NCBI RefSeq assembly: GCF_007860105.1
Contig: NZ_SJPU01000002.1
Span: 332,837 to 396,836, forward strand
Length of the DNA stretch: 64,000 bases
Reading direction: 5' to 3'
DNA from: Allorhodopirellula heiligendammensis
Lineage (GTDB): Bacteria > Planctomycetota > Planctomycetia > Pirellulales > Pirellulaceae
Part shown: positions 36,985 through 45,927 of the stretch, one piece after another
Layout: every line of letters begins with the position of its first letter
Numbering within the stretch: the stretch's first letter is position 1
Translations under genes and position numbers: made by a program
Notes under the pieces: model-generated
Seen by the model: the letters and a program-made list of their open reading frames with translations, nothing else
The model's database searches: none
What the model was told of the DNA's origin: nothing

Positions 36985-39900
36985 CTACGCTGCTCGCAGG
37001 GGGCGGTGCTGAGCGGCACATTCAATCCACTGACTGACCTCCACCAAATCAGGCAAGGCACCACCGCGTGCAATTCTTTTGCCCTCTGTGGATTGGGCGA
37101 CCGCATCGACCAATTCGAACAGCTCGGCTGCTTCGCACTTCGCCAAGACCTCCGCTGTAGTGACGCCAGCAGCCACCAGGAACTGAGCGTCATGCCCTCG
37201 CAACATCGGCACTCGGCATACGAGCGTGGTTTGCTGCTGCCATTGAATAACAGTGTCTGTTTCAATGCGACGGTGGTTGAGGCTTTCCGCGATGTCAGCA
37301 GCATCGGCGTTCAGTAAATCGTCAACGGTGACAACCCCGATCTTGTTCAATCGTTCGGCCATTCGAGGACCGATCGACGGGGCATCAACGACATCATCAC
37401 CACGTTCCAGATAAAATCGGAGAGTCGTCTTGGTTGACGATTCATTGCGATGAATCGAACGAGTCTGCTCACGCCCCTCGCGATCGATCTGGGTGGGCGT
37501 ATCACGTTGGCCCTGCGACGCTCGATTTCGCTCGGTTTGGCGTCGCATGTTTCGCTCAGCACGACGCGTTCGCGTTTTCGCTTCACTATTCATCCGATAG
37601 GATGCAGGACGCGGAGCAGTCGATTTCGGCGGGGCGGATCGATCTCGGTGATTTCTCGCCGCCCCAGTGCGGTCCTGCGAGTCACTCCCCGCATCATATT
37701 GACGCGTCAGTTCATCGAGATCGTCGACAATTTGATCCGCGCGGCGTTCGACCTGAACCTCATATCGCTCCTGATCAAAATCATCGTCAGTGAGATAGAC
37801 GTCTTCGTCGTGCTCCACATGGTTGGTTCGCACTGTAGCGTTGGCACTGCGTCGCGGCAGCTCCGATTCTTCGCGGACGACTCGCGTTCGCACGCGGCGT
37901 CCGTCGACCGTACGATTGCGAAAACTCGTGTGGACGCTGTCATTGGCCGAGGCGATCCAACTCGTGATCCGAGACAATTCATAACTGGTACCGGACAACA
38001 AAATTCGTTGACCGCGTTCGGTCGCAAGGAATGTTTTGACGCGATCGAGCAAGTCCGTCGGATGGATGGCCGCGAGTTGGGCCGGATCGGTGATCCCGCA
38101 TCCCACCAAGACGCGAGCATCAAAACCGCGGAGTTGAGGAACGCGGCACATCAATCGGCATTCGGCTTGCCACCGGCGGATCGTTCGAGCATCAACGCCC
38201 GCCAACCCGAGGGTATCGGCGAGGCGATTGCTATCTTGATTCATCAGATGCGTGATGTGTGAGATTCCAATCCGACGCAGGCGTTGGGCAGCCACGGCGT
38301 CAATCGAGGGCGCCGCGTCAATCGGACTGTCGACAGTCAAGAAGAACGGAACATCATCGACGTCGCTGAGCGCCGCACCATGATGTCGGGCCGTCAGACT
38401 CTGAGCCACATCGCCGCCGTAGGCTGGCTGAGCGGGAGTGCTGGTCGATGATGCCGCGACCGTCGAGCTCTGGTCTGCGTAATAGTATCCATCGCGATAG
38501 GCGGCTCCGGCTGCGGGAATATCCGTCGCATGGGCGTCGTCGTGCGTCTGCGTGCGTAGACCGGCGCTCTGACGCCATGCTTGATCGAACTCGCGATTGA
38601 CCGCTCCAGCTTCGGTCCAGTTCATGTCGTGCTCGCAACTAGGCTGGCCACTCGGCGTACCGTCCATACTGATGGGGTGAGGACCGGTGTAGCTGTCTTG
38701 ACGTTGTCCCCCACGCCACATTGGACGATGCGGATGCACGATTCGTTGGGTGTGGAGTGCAAAGTGACGGGCACCGCAACGTTGTAGGTGGTTTGCCAGT
38801 TTGGTGTGTTCGGTCAAAATCAGCAGCTGCCGACCTGCTGCGGAATAATCAGCCAGCGCCGAGGCGATGCTGTCGCCACTCATCCCTTCGCAGGTCCATT
38901 GCTGAAAGGCCCGGTTGCCGTTGAGGTCATCTGGATACTGCTGAGGCGAGTGCTCGGCGAAAAGTTCGCGATGGGTTTCCAGCACCAGCGGAATCGCGTG
39001 CCCCATTCTCCCCAACAGCTCGCCGGCGGCTAAGCGAACCGCTAACGCAGCAACGGCGCGGGTCGCGGCGGAAACGTTGCGATCGTCAACATTATCGATC
39101 GACACGTGGACGCTACGGCCTGGCGCGTTCTCTGGATTGCCCGATGAATCGATTTCCGCTGCCAACGTGGTATAGCGGTCCGTCGCGATCGGCACCGTCG
39201 ACCAACGCAGGAGGCGGTGACGCCCATTGGAAAGTCGCACCAACCAACGGCTTGCAAGCTCCGAGAGCGAGGATTCCGGTCGTGCCAACGGTCGACAACG
39301 GTTCAATTCCGCGATCAGCTCTTCGCGGCGGCGCTGCAGCCGTGTGATGTCATTCGTCGATGGAGTCGCCCGATAAACGCGTGCTGTGGATCGGTGCGTT
39401 TGTAGACCACGAATTCGTTGGTCGATTTCATTGACGTGCCGGTGACGATCTGCGATCTCAGCATCGATCGACCGCAGTTCCGTCTGCCAAGCACTATCGG
39501 CTCGGCTTGCTGCATATAAATCGGTATCAACGCCAAACGCCGTCGAGGAACCCATCCCAATCGGATAGACAGGATCCAAAATGGGCAGGAATCGTTGCGC
39601 ACGTCGAAGCACGGCAGTTTGCTCGAGAACGATGTGGAGCTCTTGCTCCACACTTGCCAATTCCTGCATGGCAACTTGGCGTTCAGCGAACCAGTCTGGA
39701 TGCGGGCTCGAATAGCCAACGTAATCGCGCCGATCTCCCACCGGATGACTCGCCAAAGCAGCAACGACTCGACGACGGTGGTCGAGCAAGCGATCAAGCG
39801 TTTGATTCAAGTCGGCAATGATCGGATCCATCTGCGTCGTCCGCGCGTAATCGCGTCGCCGAAGCTGATCACGGACTCGTCGCAGTGATTGTTCGATCAT

Positions 39901-41463
39901 GCCGTCGCGGTCACCTTCGACACGCCAGGACTCGGAGTCAATCGAGTGGGTGGCGGAGGCTGCGCCCGGTCGCTCGAATTGGGACAATAGCCAATCGAGA
40001 TGACGGGTCGTTGATTCAATCCGAATTGCCAAATCGTCAACAGGACGGAGGGGGCGGTAGGCAGAAGCGTAGAAGTCCGACCAGGGCCGATCGCTGCTGT
40101 AGTGATCCATGGCGCGAACGAAGTGATCGTATCGCCGGCCTCGCAAGGAGCCATCGTCCAGCCAATCGTAGGACTCAGGACTGCTCGCGGTGGATCGACC
40201 GGTAGAACTCAGTAAATCACGCAACGATTGTACGTCCGCCAAGATGCGGCGCAGTGATACGATCTCTTGGTCAGCCTGGCGGATCCGGTTCTGGAGCTGT
40301 TCGGCCGAGTCGGACTGCCAAGCAGGCTGGAACGGTACAGAGCCCAATCCGGAATCCACTGCTACCGCGGCGCCATACCGATAACTCGTGGCTGCCGAAT
40401 CCTGGCTATCCAGTTCGCCGATCCAGCGTTGTAACGCCGATGCGCGGCTGCGGAGCGAATCAGCACGCTGATGGAGCGATCGCAAACGGGCATCCCGAGC
40501 CATCCAGTGGGATCTCGCATGGGTCGACTCGAATGCCGCATCGACTCGGTCGGGGTGGTGTGAATTGGCCACGCGATAGCGGTAGTGATCTTGCGCTTCT
40601 TGGTCGCGGCGAGCCCGCAGTTCACTGCGCCGCGCCAGCAACGCGTCGCGGCGACGGATACACTCGGTACGCTGGTGGCGGAGCGATTCGATCTCGCGGG
40701 AGTTGCGTGTTGACTCAGCCTGGAATTCGGAGGCACGATGAACTTCGTGAGGATGCCCCTGGGTGGCACTGAATAGCTTTCCAAGTTCGGCTTCAATGTC
40801 AGCGAGTTCCTCCCGCAGAGCCCGGCGTCTGCGATCGTCGCGGCCTGAGGGCGACGCGGTTGCGGGGTGATGCTCGATGCCGCGTTCGTTGTAGTGTGCC
40901 GTTTCGCTTTCAAAGGAGAGTGGAGCGAGGTTGGCTTGATCCAGTCCCGCCGAGATGCACGCGGCGACAACACGGGAGACGCTGCTGATCGTCGTGTCAA
41001 CCAGTACACCATCGACGATCGATTCGGGCAGGCGAATGTTGCCGAGTGTTCGCGCAGCGAGCGAAGATTGCAAAGGCCGTGATGTTCCGGAACTGCCGTG
41101 GCTGGTGCGATGATCAGTCATCGGTGCAGCGGCAAACCAGCCGTCGGTGTAGCCGTCCCATGTGCCTGCGGTTTCGCCGCGTGACTCGAACTCCACACTG
41201 CGTCGTCCGCCCGGCGAGCCGTCCTGCTCACGGCGGCAATGAATCCAGCCATTTTGATGCACCCAAACGACTCGCCCCGCCGATCCGCTGAGCATGCCCC
41301 GGGGATAGTCGCGGTCGATCAATGAGTCACGAATAAAGCGGCCGATGGCGGTTTTTCCGGAACCGGGTGCCCCAAGAACCACGTTGAGATGGTGTGACAG
41401 CGGCCCTAATTCGACCCGGTTCAACGGACCATGACTGTCAATTTCAATTCGATCCAACAACAT
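36985..41463 (-). CDS. SMC/YhaN-like ATPase with coiled coils and tandem DUF4332 domains
   Basis: A 1492-residue protein. The N-terminus is ABC/SMC-like: a strand leading to Walker A GAPGSGKT (31-38). Residues about 220-720 are Arg/Gln/Glu-rich and largely helical, consistent with coiled-coil arms. A C-terminal ATPase half includes VAALAVRLAAGELLGRMGHA, IPLVLETHRELF (about 823) where SMC/YhaN proteins have a Walker B, and QLLILTEHTKLANHLQRCGA. The Walker B reads LVLET, without the usual paired Asp-Glu, and the ABC signature is degenerate, so ATPase activity may be altered. Two DUF4332 helix-hairpin-helix-type domains follow (about 1035-1180 and 1353-1492; CRVPQLRGFDARVLVGCG and CRVPMLRGHDAQFLVAAG), joined by a highly charged linker. 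A DNA-associated role is inferred. Confidence 0.8.
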   Translation of the reverse strand: MLLDRIEIDSHGPLNRVELGPLSHHLNVVLGAPGSGKTAIGRFIRDSLIDRDYPRGMLSGSAGRVVWVHQNGWIHCRREQDGSPGGRRSVEFESRGETAGTWDGYTDGWFAAAPMTDHRTSHGSSGTSRPLQSSLAARTLGNIRLPESIVDGVLVDTTISSVSRVVAACISAGLDQANLAPLSFESETAHYNERGIEHHPATASPSGRDDRRRRALREELADIEAELGKLFSATQGHPHEVHRASEFQAESTRNSREIESLRHQRTECIRRRDALLARRSELRARRDQEAQDHYRYRVANSHHPDRVDAAFESTHARSHWMARDARLRSLHQRADSLRSRASALQRWIGELDSQDSAATSYRYGAAVAVDSGLGSVPFQPAWQSDSAEQLQNRIRQADQEIVSLRRILADVQSLRDLLSSTGRSTASSPESYDWLDDGSLRGRRYDHFVRAMDHYSSDRPWSDFYASAYRPLRPVDDLAIRIESTTRHLDWLLSQFERPGAASATHSIDSESWRVEGDRDGMIEQSLRRVRDQLRRRDYARTTQMDPIIADLNQTLDRLLDHRRRVVAALASHPVGDRRDYVGYSSPHPDWFAERQVAMQELASVEQELHIVLEQTAVLRRAQRFLPILDPVYPIGMGSSTAFGVDTDLYAASRADSAWQTELRSIDAEIADRHRHVNEIDQRIRGLQTHRSTARVYRATPSTNDITRLQRRREELIAELNRCRPLARPESSLSELASRWLVRLSNGRHRLLRWSTVPIATDRYTTLAAEIDSSGNPENAPGRSVHVSIDNVDDRNVSAATRAVAALAVRLAAGELLGRMGHAIPLVLETHRELFAEHSPQQYPDDLNGNRAFQQWTCEGMSGDSIASALADYSAAGRQLLILTEHTKLANHLQRCGARHFALHTQRIVHPHRPMWRGGQRQDSYTGPHPISMDGTPSGQPSCEHDMNWTEAGAVNREFDQAWRQSAGLRTQTHDDAHATDIPAAGAAYRDGYYYADQSSTVAASSTSTPAQPAYGGDVAQSLTARHHGAALSDVDDVPFFLTVDSPIDAAPSIDAVAAQRLRRIGISHITHLMNQDSNRLADTLGLAGVDARTIRRWQAECRLMCRVPQLRGFDARVLVGCGITDPAQLAAIHPTDLLDRVKTFLATERGQRILLSGTSYELSRITSWIASANDSVHTSFRNRTVDGRRVRTRVVREESELPRRSANATVRTNHVEHDEDVYLTDDDFDQERYEVQVERRADQIVDDLDELTRQYDAGSDSQDRTGAARNHRDRSAPPKSTAPRPASYRMNSEAKTRTRRAERNMRRQTERNRASQGQRDTPTQIDREGREQTRSIHRNESSTKTTLRFYLERGDDVVDAPSIGPRMAERLNKIGVVTVDDLLNADAADIAESLNHRRIETDTVIQWQQQTTLVCRVPMLRGHDAQFLVAAGVTTAEVLAKCEAAELFELVDAVAQSTEGKRIARGGALPDLVEVSQWIECAAQHRPLRAA

Positions 41464-41689
41464 CGCGAACGCTCCAATCCATGGGTGCGAGGGCCAGCTC
41501 CCACGGGGGCACCGACCGACATCGACGAAGGCTAGAGGCAGTCCTGCCCCTGGCGGGATCCTTCGCCATCAATATTTCCAGCGTGAACTTTAATCGAAAT
41601 GTCGATTTTGCCGAAAGACCGATTCCGTGAAACTCAGACGCAAAATCCCGCGATTTGGGCAGGAGTCCCGAGCAGGTTGTTTCCAACGC

Positions 41690-43174
41690 TCATGACAACA
41701 CGTCTTGGATCACGTGTCCGTGAACATTGGTCAGTCGGCGTTCAATGCCGTTGTGATAGTAGGTGAGCCGCTCGTGATCGAGGCCCATCAGGTGGAGGAG
41801 CGTGGCATTGAAGTCGTAGACACTCGTTTCGTTAACGGTGGCCTTGAAACCGAACTCGTCACTTTCGCCGTAACTGAAGCCCTTTTTCACGCCAGCGCCA
41901 GCGAGAAAACAAGTGAACGCCCCCGGATTGTGGTCGCGACCTGTACCGTTGGCTTGCAAAAACGGCATGCGGCCAAATTCGGTGCACCACACGACGAGGG
42001 TGTGATCCAACATTCCGCGCTGCTTCAGGTCAGCGATCAGGGCCGCGGTCGGTTGGTCCATGATCTCCGCCTGCATCGCGTGCGTTTTTAAAATATCGCT
42101 ATGAGAATCCCAGTTCGTGATCCCGTTGCCGCCTGACGGATCGCTGCCGTTAAATAGCTGCACAACGCGGACTCCCTTCTCGAGCAATCGTCGTGCGAGA
42201 ATACAATTGTTCGCATAAGCACGTTTTAATTCAGTCCCCGTCCCAGTGCCGTAGGCATCGTGGACATGGGCCGGTTCGCCAGCAATGTCCATGACATTGG
42301 GGACTGACGACTGCATTCGCCCCGCCAGTTCATAGCTCGCAATTCTCGCCGCTAGGTCCGCGTCGCCGGGGTAGCGTTGCATATGTCCGGCATTGAAACG
42401 CTGCAATAAGGACACGCTGTCTCGATCCGCCGATCCGCGATAGTCACCGGGCCGGACGAGATTGGCGGGTGGATGCGCAGCGGTAAAGTCCGTGCCCTGG
42501 AAAGCGGCTGGCAGGAAGCCGCTGCCAAAATTATTCTTACCACTGCGAGCAAGACCGCGGGGGTCGTTGATAGCGACAAATGCAGGTAGCTCTTCGGTTT
42601 CACATCCAAGGGCATACGTCACCCACGCGCCAAAGGAGGGAAACCCCTCCATCGTGAATCCCGTGTTCATGAAGTTCTCACCTTGCGGATGAGCACTGGT
42701 TTGCGTTGTCAACGAATGCATGAAGCAAAAGTCATCGACCATTTCAGCAAGATTCGGCAGCAGGTCGGAAACCATCTTGCCCGATTCGCCACGCGGTTTG
42801 AAATCCCAAAACGGTTTAGCAATGTTGCCGGTCGGACCTTCAAAAGTGACCGCGGGCAGTCCTGGCGGTTTCCGACCATCCATTTTGTAGAGATCAGGTT
42901 TATAGTCGAACGTGTCAACGTGGCTGACGGCGCCGGGGCAATAGATAACCAGCACCTGTTTGGCAGGCGTTTCGAAATGGGGTGGACGGGGAGCGTAAGG
43001 CTTCTGCTCGTTAATGTTTGGCCGGATGGGACCAACAGATTCCGAGGCCAGCAGATTGTCACGGGCGAGTAATTGTGAGAGCGCAATAGCGCCCATCGAC
43101 ATTCCCGATTGCCCGAGGAAGCCGCGACGATCCAGCAGTGACCGACCGATCGGCGAGAGTTTTTCGGAGTTCAT
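41690..43174 (-). CDS. DUF1501 protein with Tat-like signal (pair 1)
   Basis: A 494-residue member of the DUF1501 family, related in fold to alkaline phosphatase/sulfatases. The N-terminus has LLDRRGFLGQSGMSMGAIAL, a twin-arginine-like signal. Family segments include VLVIYCPGAVSHVDTFDYKP, VVQLFNGSDPSGGNGITNWD, LVVWCTEFGRMPFLQANGTG and GRDHNPGAFTCFLAGAGVKK. The role of DUF1501 is not established; the proteins regularly follow PSCyt/DUF1549/DUF1553 genes and are thought to work with them. It starts 17 bases after the upstream cytochrome gene and ends the minus-strand sigma-fecR-sulfatase-cytochrome operon. Confidence 0.92.
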   Translation of the reverse strand: MNSEKLSPIGRSLLDRRGFLGQSGMSMGAIALSQLLARDNLLASESVGPIRPNINEQKPYAPRPPHFETPAKQVLVIYCPGAVSHVDTFDYKPDLYKMDGRKPPGLPAVTFEGPTGNIAKPFWDFKPRGESGKMVSDLLPNLAEMVDDFCFMHSLTTQTSAHPQGENFMNTGFTMEGFPSFGAWVTYALGCETEELPAFVAINDPRGLARSGKNNFGSGFLPAAFQGTDFTAAHPPANLVRPGDYRGSADRDSVSLLQRFNAGHMQRYPGDADLAARIASYELAGRMQSSVPNVMDIAGEPAHVHDAYGTGTGTELKRAYANNCILARRLLEKGVRVVQLFNGSDPSGGNGITNWDSHSDILKTHAMQAEIMDQPTAALIADLKQRGMLDHTLVVWCTEFGRMPFLQANGTGRDHNPGAFTCFLAGAGVKKGFSYGESDEFGFKATVNETSVYDFNATLLHLMGLDHERLTYYHNGIERRLTNVHGHVIQDVLS

Positions 43175-43191
43175 TCGATGCGACCTTCGGG

Positions 43192-45927
43192 TTAAGGCAA
43201 GAAGACGAATTCGTTGGTATTGATCAAGGTTCGACAGAGCAGCGCCAGGCTTTGTCGATCGACAAATTCCACTGAGGCGGCAATTTCTGAATCATTCGGC
43301 TGGCGCTGCAGCAGCAATTCAAAGCACCGTCTCACTTGATCGGAAACCGATTCGCCAGCTTCGTCGCGGGCGCGGCCTGCTATCAAATTCGACTGCTCGA
43401 CGACGAAATCACTGTTCAACAGATTCAATGCTTGCAGTGGCGTGGTCGAAACAGGACGCTTGGCACGGATCTGTCCACAGTCAGGAAAATCAAATGCAGT
43501 GAAGATGCGATCGTCGACGCGCCGCATTCGTTCCTGATAGAGCATCCGTCGCCAGGTCTGTTCACCATGGTTGTCAACGACCTCCCATTGCGAGTAACGC
43601 TTTTTCACGTTGTGAATCCGGTAGCTCGGGCCGCCTATGGAACGATCCAGTCGCCCAGAGGCTTGTAAGACGTCGTCACGAATGACCTCGGCTTCGACGC
43701 GTCGCGGCGGGAATCTCCACAGCAGTTGGGCGGACGCATCGACGGCCAGACCATCCTCACGCGGTTCGCTCGATTGCCGAAACGCTTGCGACAAAACCAT
43801 CATACGGACGACGCGTTTCAACGACCAATCCGACTCAACAACTGCAGCGGCCAACCAGTCGAGCAATTTCGGATGGGACGGAGGTGCACCCGCGCGACCG
43901 AAGTCACTCGGTGTGGACACGATGCCCACGCCGAACACGTTATGCCACATACGATTGGCAACAACTCGGGCGGTCAGCGGATTACTGGGGTTGGTCAGCA
44001 AGTCGGCGAGCGCTTCGCGACGTTGCGGCCCTGGGCTATCTGGACGAACATTCAATTGTCCGTCAAGCAATCGCGGCGCTGCGGCGTAAACTTGGTCACG
44101 TGGGCTTTCGGGGCTCCCACGAGAGAGTACGAAGGTTGATACCGGCTCGACGAACTCTGCCAAGAACGCGGGCTGCGGACCTTGGATCAGCAATTCCTCG
44201 ATTACGTTTTGGATTTGATCCTGCAAGTTCTGCCGGTCTTCGTTGCTTTTCGATCTCTCTCTCATCGCGGCGGTCGATGCAAAGGCCTTCCATGCGCCTT
44301 CCTGATCGGGCAGCTGAATCGTGAAGTCGCCATAGGTTCGTTTGTTCATGCCCTCCAGATAATCGGTTTGCAAAAAATCTTCGCGGTTGGAACTGATCCG
44401 GATCGTACCGACAGTAGTCTTTTCAGGGAACTTAAATTGAAGCCAAGGCGTCTCATCGCTTCCTTTCGGGCTGACACCTCTCCATCCCTTGGTCCCGAAG
44501 ACACCATCATTCAGACGCGCCGTTGGCTGGGCTTTGTCATGGGTCACTGGGTTGTCGGTGATCACCGTGTCAGCCATTGCGACCAGCAGATTCCTCTGCG
44601 GTTGGGCGACATCGAGTAGCTCCAGTTCATCGATCTGCAACCATCGTCGATCGAAATCGATACGCAACGCGTCGGTCTGTTTGGGTGGGAAATGGATTTC
44701 CTCATAGCCTGTCCAGTCTTCCACCCACGCCCAGCCCTGCGAACGCATTTCGCTTCGCAGGTGTGCGAGCGTCTGGCGAAGTTCTCGTTCGCGGACCACG
44801 CGAGGATGATCACTGCTTAACTCAGGATACCGGCTACCGAACTCGACGTCCTGGAATACGGCCGACAATGAATAGTAGTCTTGAATGGAAATCGGATCGA
44901 ACTTGTGGTTGTGGCAGCGGGCGCAGCCGACGGTCATGCCCATCACCGAGGCACCGACCGTTTGTAAAATCTCATCCATCCGATCGGCGCGGGCTTGCCG
45001 GATCGAGGTCGGTTCCTGACCCACGGTCGCTGCCGGCACGTGTGGGCCTGCCACGAGGAATCCGGTGGCATCGCCTTGACCGAGTCGGTCGCCGGCGAGT
45101 TGCTCGTGAATGAATCTGTCGTAGGGTTTGTCCTCATTGAACGCCCGGACAACGTAATCTCGATACATCCACGCGTTCTTACGGTACATGTTACTTTCAC
45201 TGCCATTGGTTTCCGCCCAGCGGATGACGTCCAACCAGTGCTGTGCCCAGCGTTCGCCATAATGCGGAGAGGCGAGTAGCTCATCGACAAGCGTCTCGTA
45301 GGCATTTTGCGAGTCCTGCTGATAGTCTTGCCAGAACCGCTCAGTGCGCTCGGGACTGGGTGCCAACCCAGTTAGCACGATGCTAACCCTTCGAATCAGT
45401 GACCGTGGATCCGCGGGGTCGGAATAATCCAGGCCGCTTTCCACCAATCTCGCTTTCAGAAATCCATCGATGGAATCATGCTGGAACTCTGACGCGATGG
45501 GTTGGAACGCCCAATGGTCACTCTCTTCCTCCACCACGTCATCCATCTGACCTGGCCAGAGGGCGCCTTGCTCGATCCAGCGAGTGACCAGCCTGATATC
45601 ATCCTCTGACAATTTATCTTCATCAGGCGGCATCGCCATGTCAGGGTCAACATGGTTGATTACCTCGAGGAGATAGCTTTTTTGGATGTCGCCGGGGACC
45701 ACCGCTGGCAAGCCAGAATCACCCCCTTTGAGCATCCCAACACGGCGGTCGAGCCTCAAACCCGACTCCTGTTCATCCTCGCCGTGGCAAAAGACGCAGT
45801 TGTCCTCCAGAATCGGCAGAATCTCATTCTCGAAATCAATTTCAGCCGAGAAAAGCGGAGTGGCGCATGTGCCCCACGTCAATGCCAGCGTCATAACTGC
45901 GTTCAGTGACAATTTAGAAATTCTCAT
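43192..45927 (-). CDS. PSCyt1-DUF1549-DUF1553 cytochrome protein (pair 1)
   Basis: A 911-residue exported planctomycete protein. A signal peptide (SLNAVMTLALTWGTCATPLF) is followed by the PSCyt1 heme motif CVFCH (44-48) and RLDRRVGMLKGGDSG. The DUF1549 domain includes LIRRVSIVLTGLAPSPE and GCARCHNHKFDPISIQDYY, with a second CxxCH. DUF1553 near the C-terminus shows RVVANRMWHNVFGVGIV and TTPLQALNLLNSDFVVEQ. The start is the ATG at 45927, with GGGAGG in good position and an ATGA overlap with the sulfatase stop. Oxidation of an unknown substrate is assumed for the family, not shown. Confidence 0.93.
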   Translation of the reverse strand: MRISKLSLNAVMTLALTWGTCATPLFSAEIDFENEILPILEDNCVFCHGEDEQESGLRLDRRVGMLKGGDSGLPAVVPGDIQKSYLLEVINHVDPDMAMPPDEDKLSEDDIRLVTRWIEQGALWPGQMDDVVEEESDHWAFQPIASEFQHDSIDGFLKARLVESGLDYSDPADPRSLIRRVSIVLTGLAPSPERTERFWQDYQQDSQNAYETLVDELLASPHYGERWAQHWLDVIRWAETNGSESNMYRKNAWMYRDYVVRAFNEDKPYDRFIHEQLAGDRLGQGDATGFLVAGPHVPAATVGQEPTSIRQARADRMDEILQTVGASVMGMTVGCARCHNHKFDPISIQDYYSLSAVFQDVEFGSRYPELSSDHPRVVRERELRQTLAHLRSEMRSQGWAWVEDWTGYEEIHFPPKQTDALRIDFDRRWLQIDELELLDVAQPQRNLLVAMADTVITDNPVTHDKAQPTARLNDGVFGTKGWRGVSPKGSDETPWLQFKFPEKTTVGTIRISSNREDFLQTDYLEGMNKRTYGDFTIQLPDQEGAWKAFASTAAMRERSKSNEDRQNLQDQIQNVIEELLIQGPQPAFLAEFVEPVSTFVLSRGSPESPRDQVYAAAPRLLDGQLNVRPDSPGPQRREALADLLTNPSNPLTARVVANRMWHNVFGVGIVSTPSDFGRAGAPPSHPKLLDWLAAAVVESDWSLKRVVRMMVLSQAFRQSSEPREDGLAVDASAQLLWRFPPRRVEAEVIRDDVLQASGRLDRSIGGPSYRIHNVKKRYSQWEVVDNHGEQTWRRMLYQERMRRVDDRIFTAFDFPDCGQIRAKRPVSTTPLQALNLLNSDFVVEQSNLIAGRARDEAGESVSDQVRRCFELLLQRQPNDSEIAASVEFVDRQSLALLCRTLINTNEFVFLP

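Noticed and set aside
36985-41463. Possible classical SMC or RecN assignment
   Set aside because: The Walker B and signature motifs do not match SMC/RecN, and the DUF4332 tail is not part of those families; only a broader SMC/YhaN-like label is justified.
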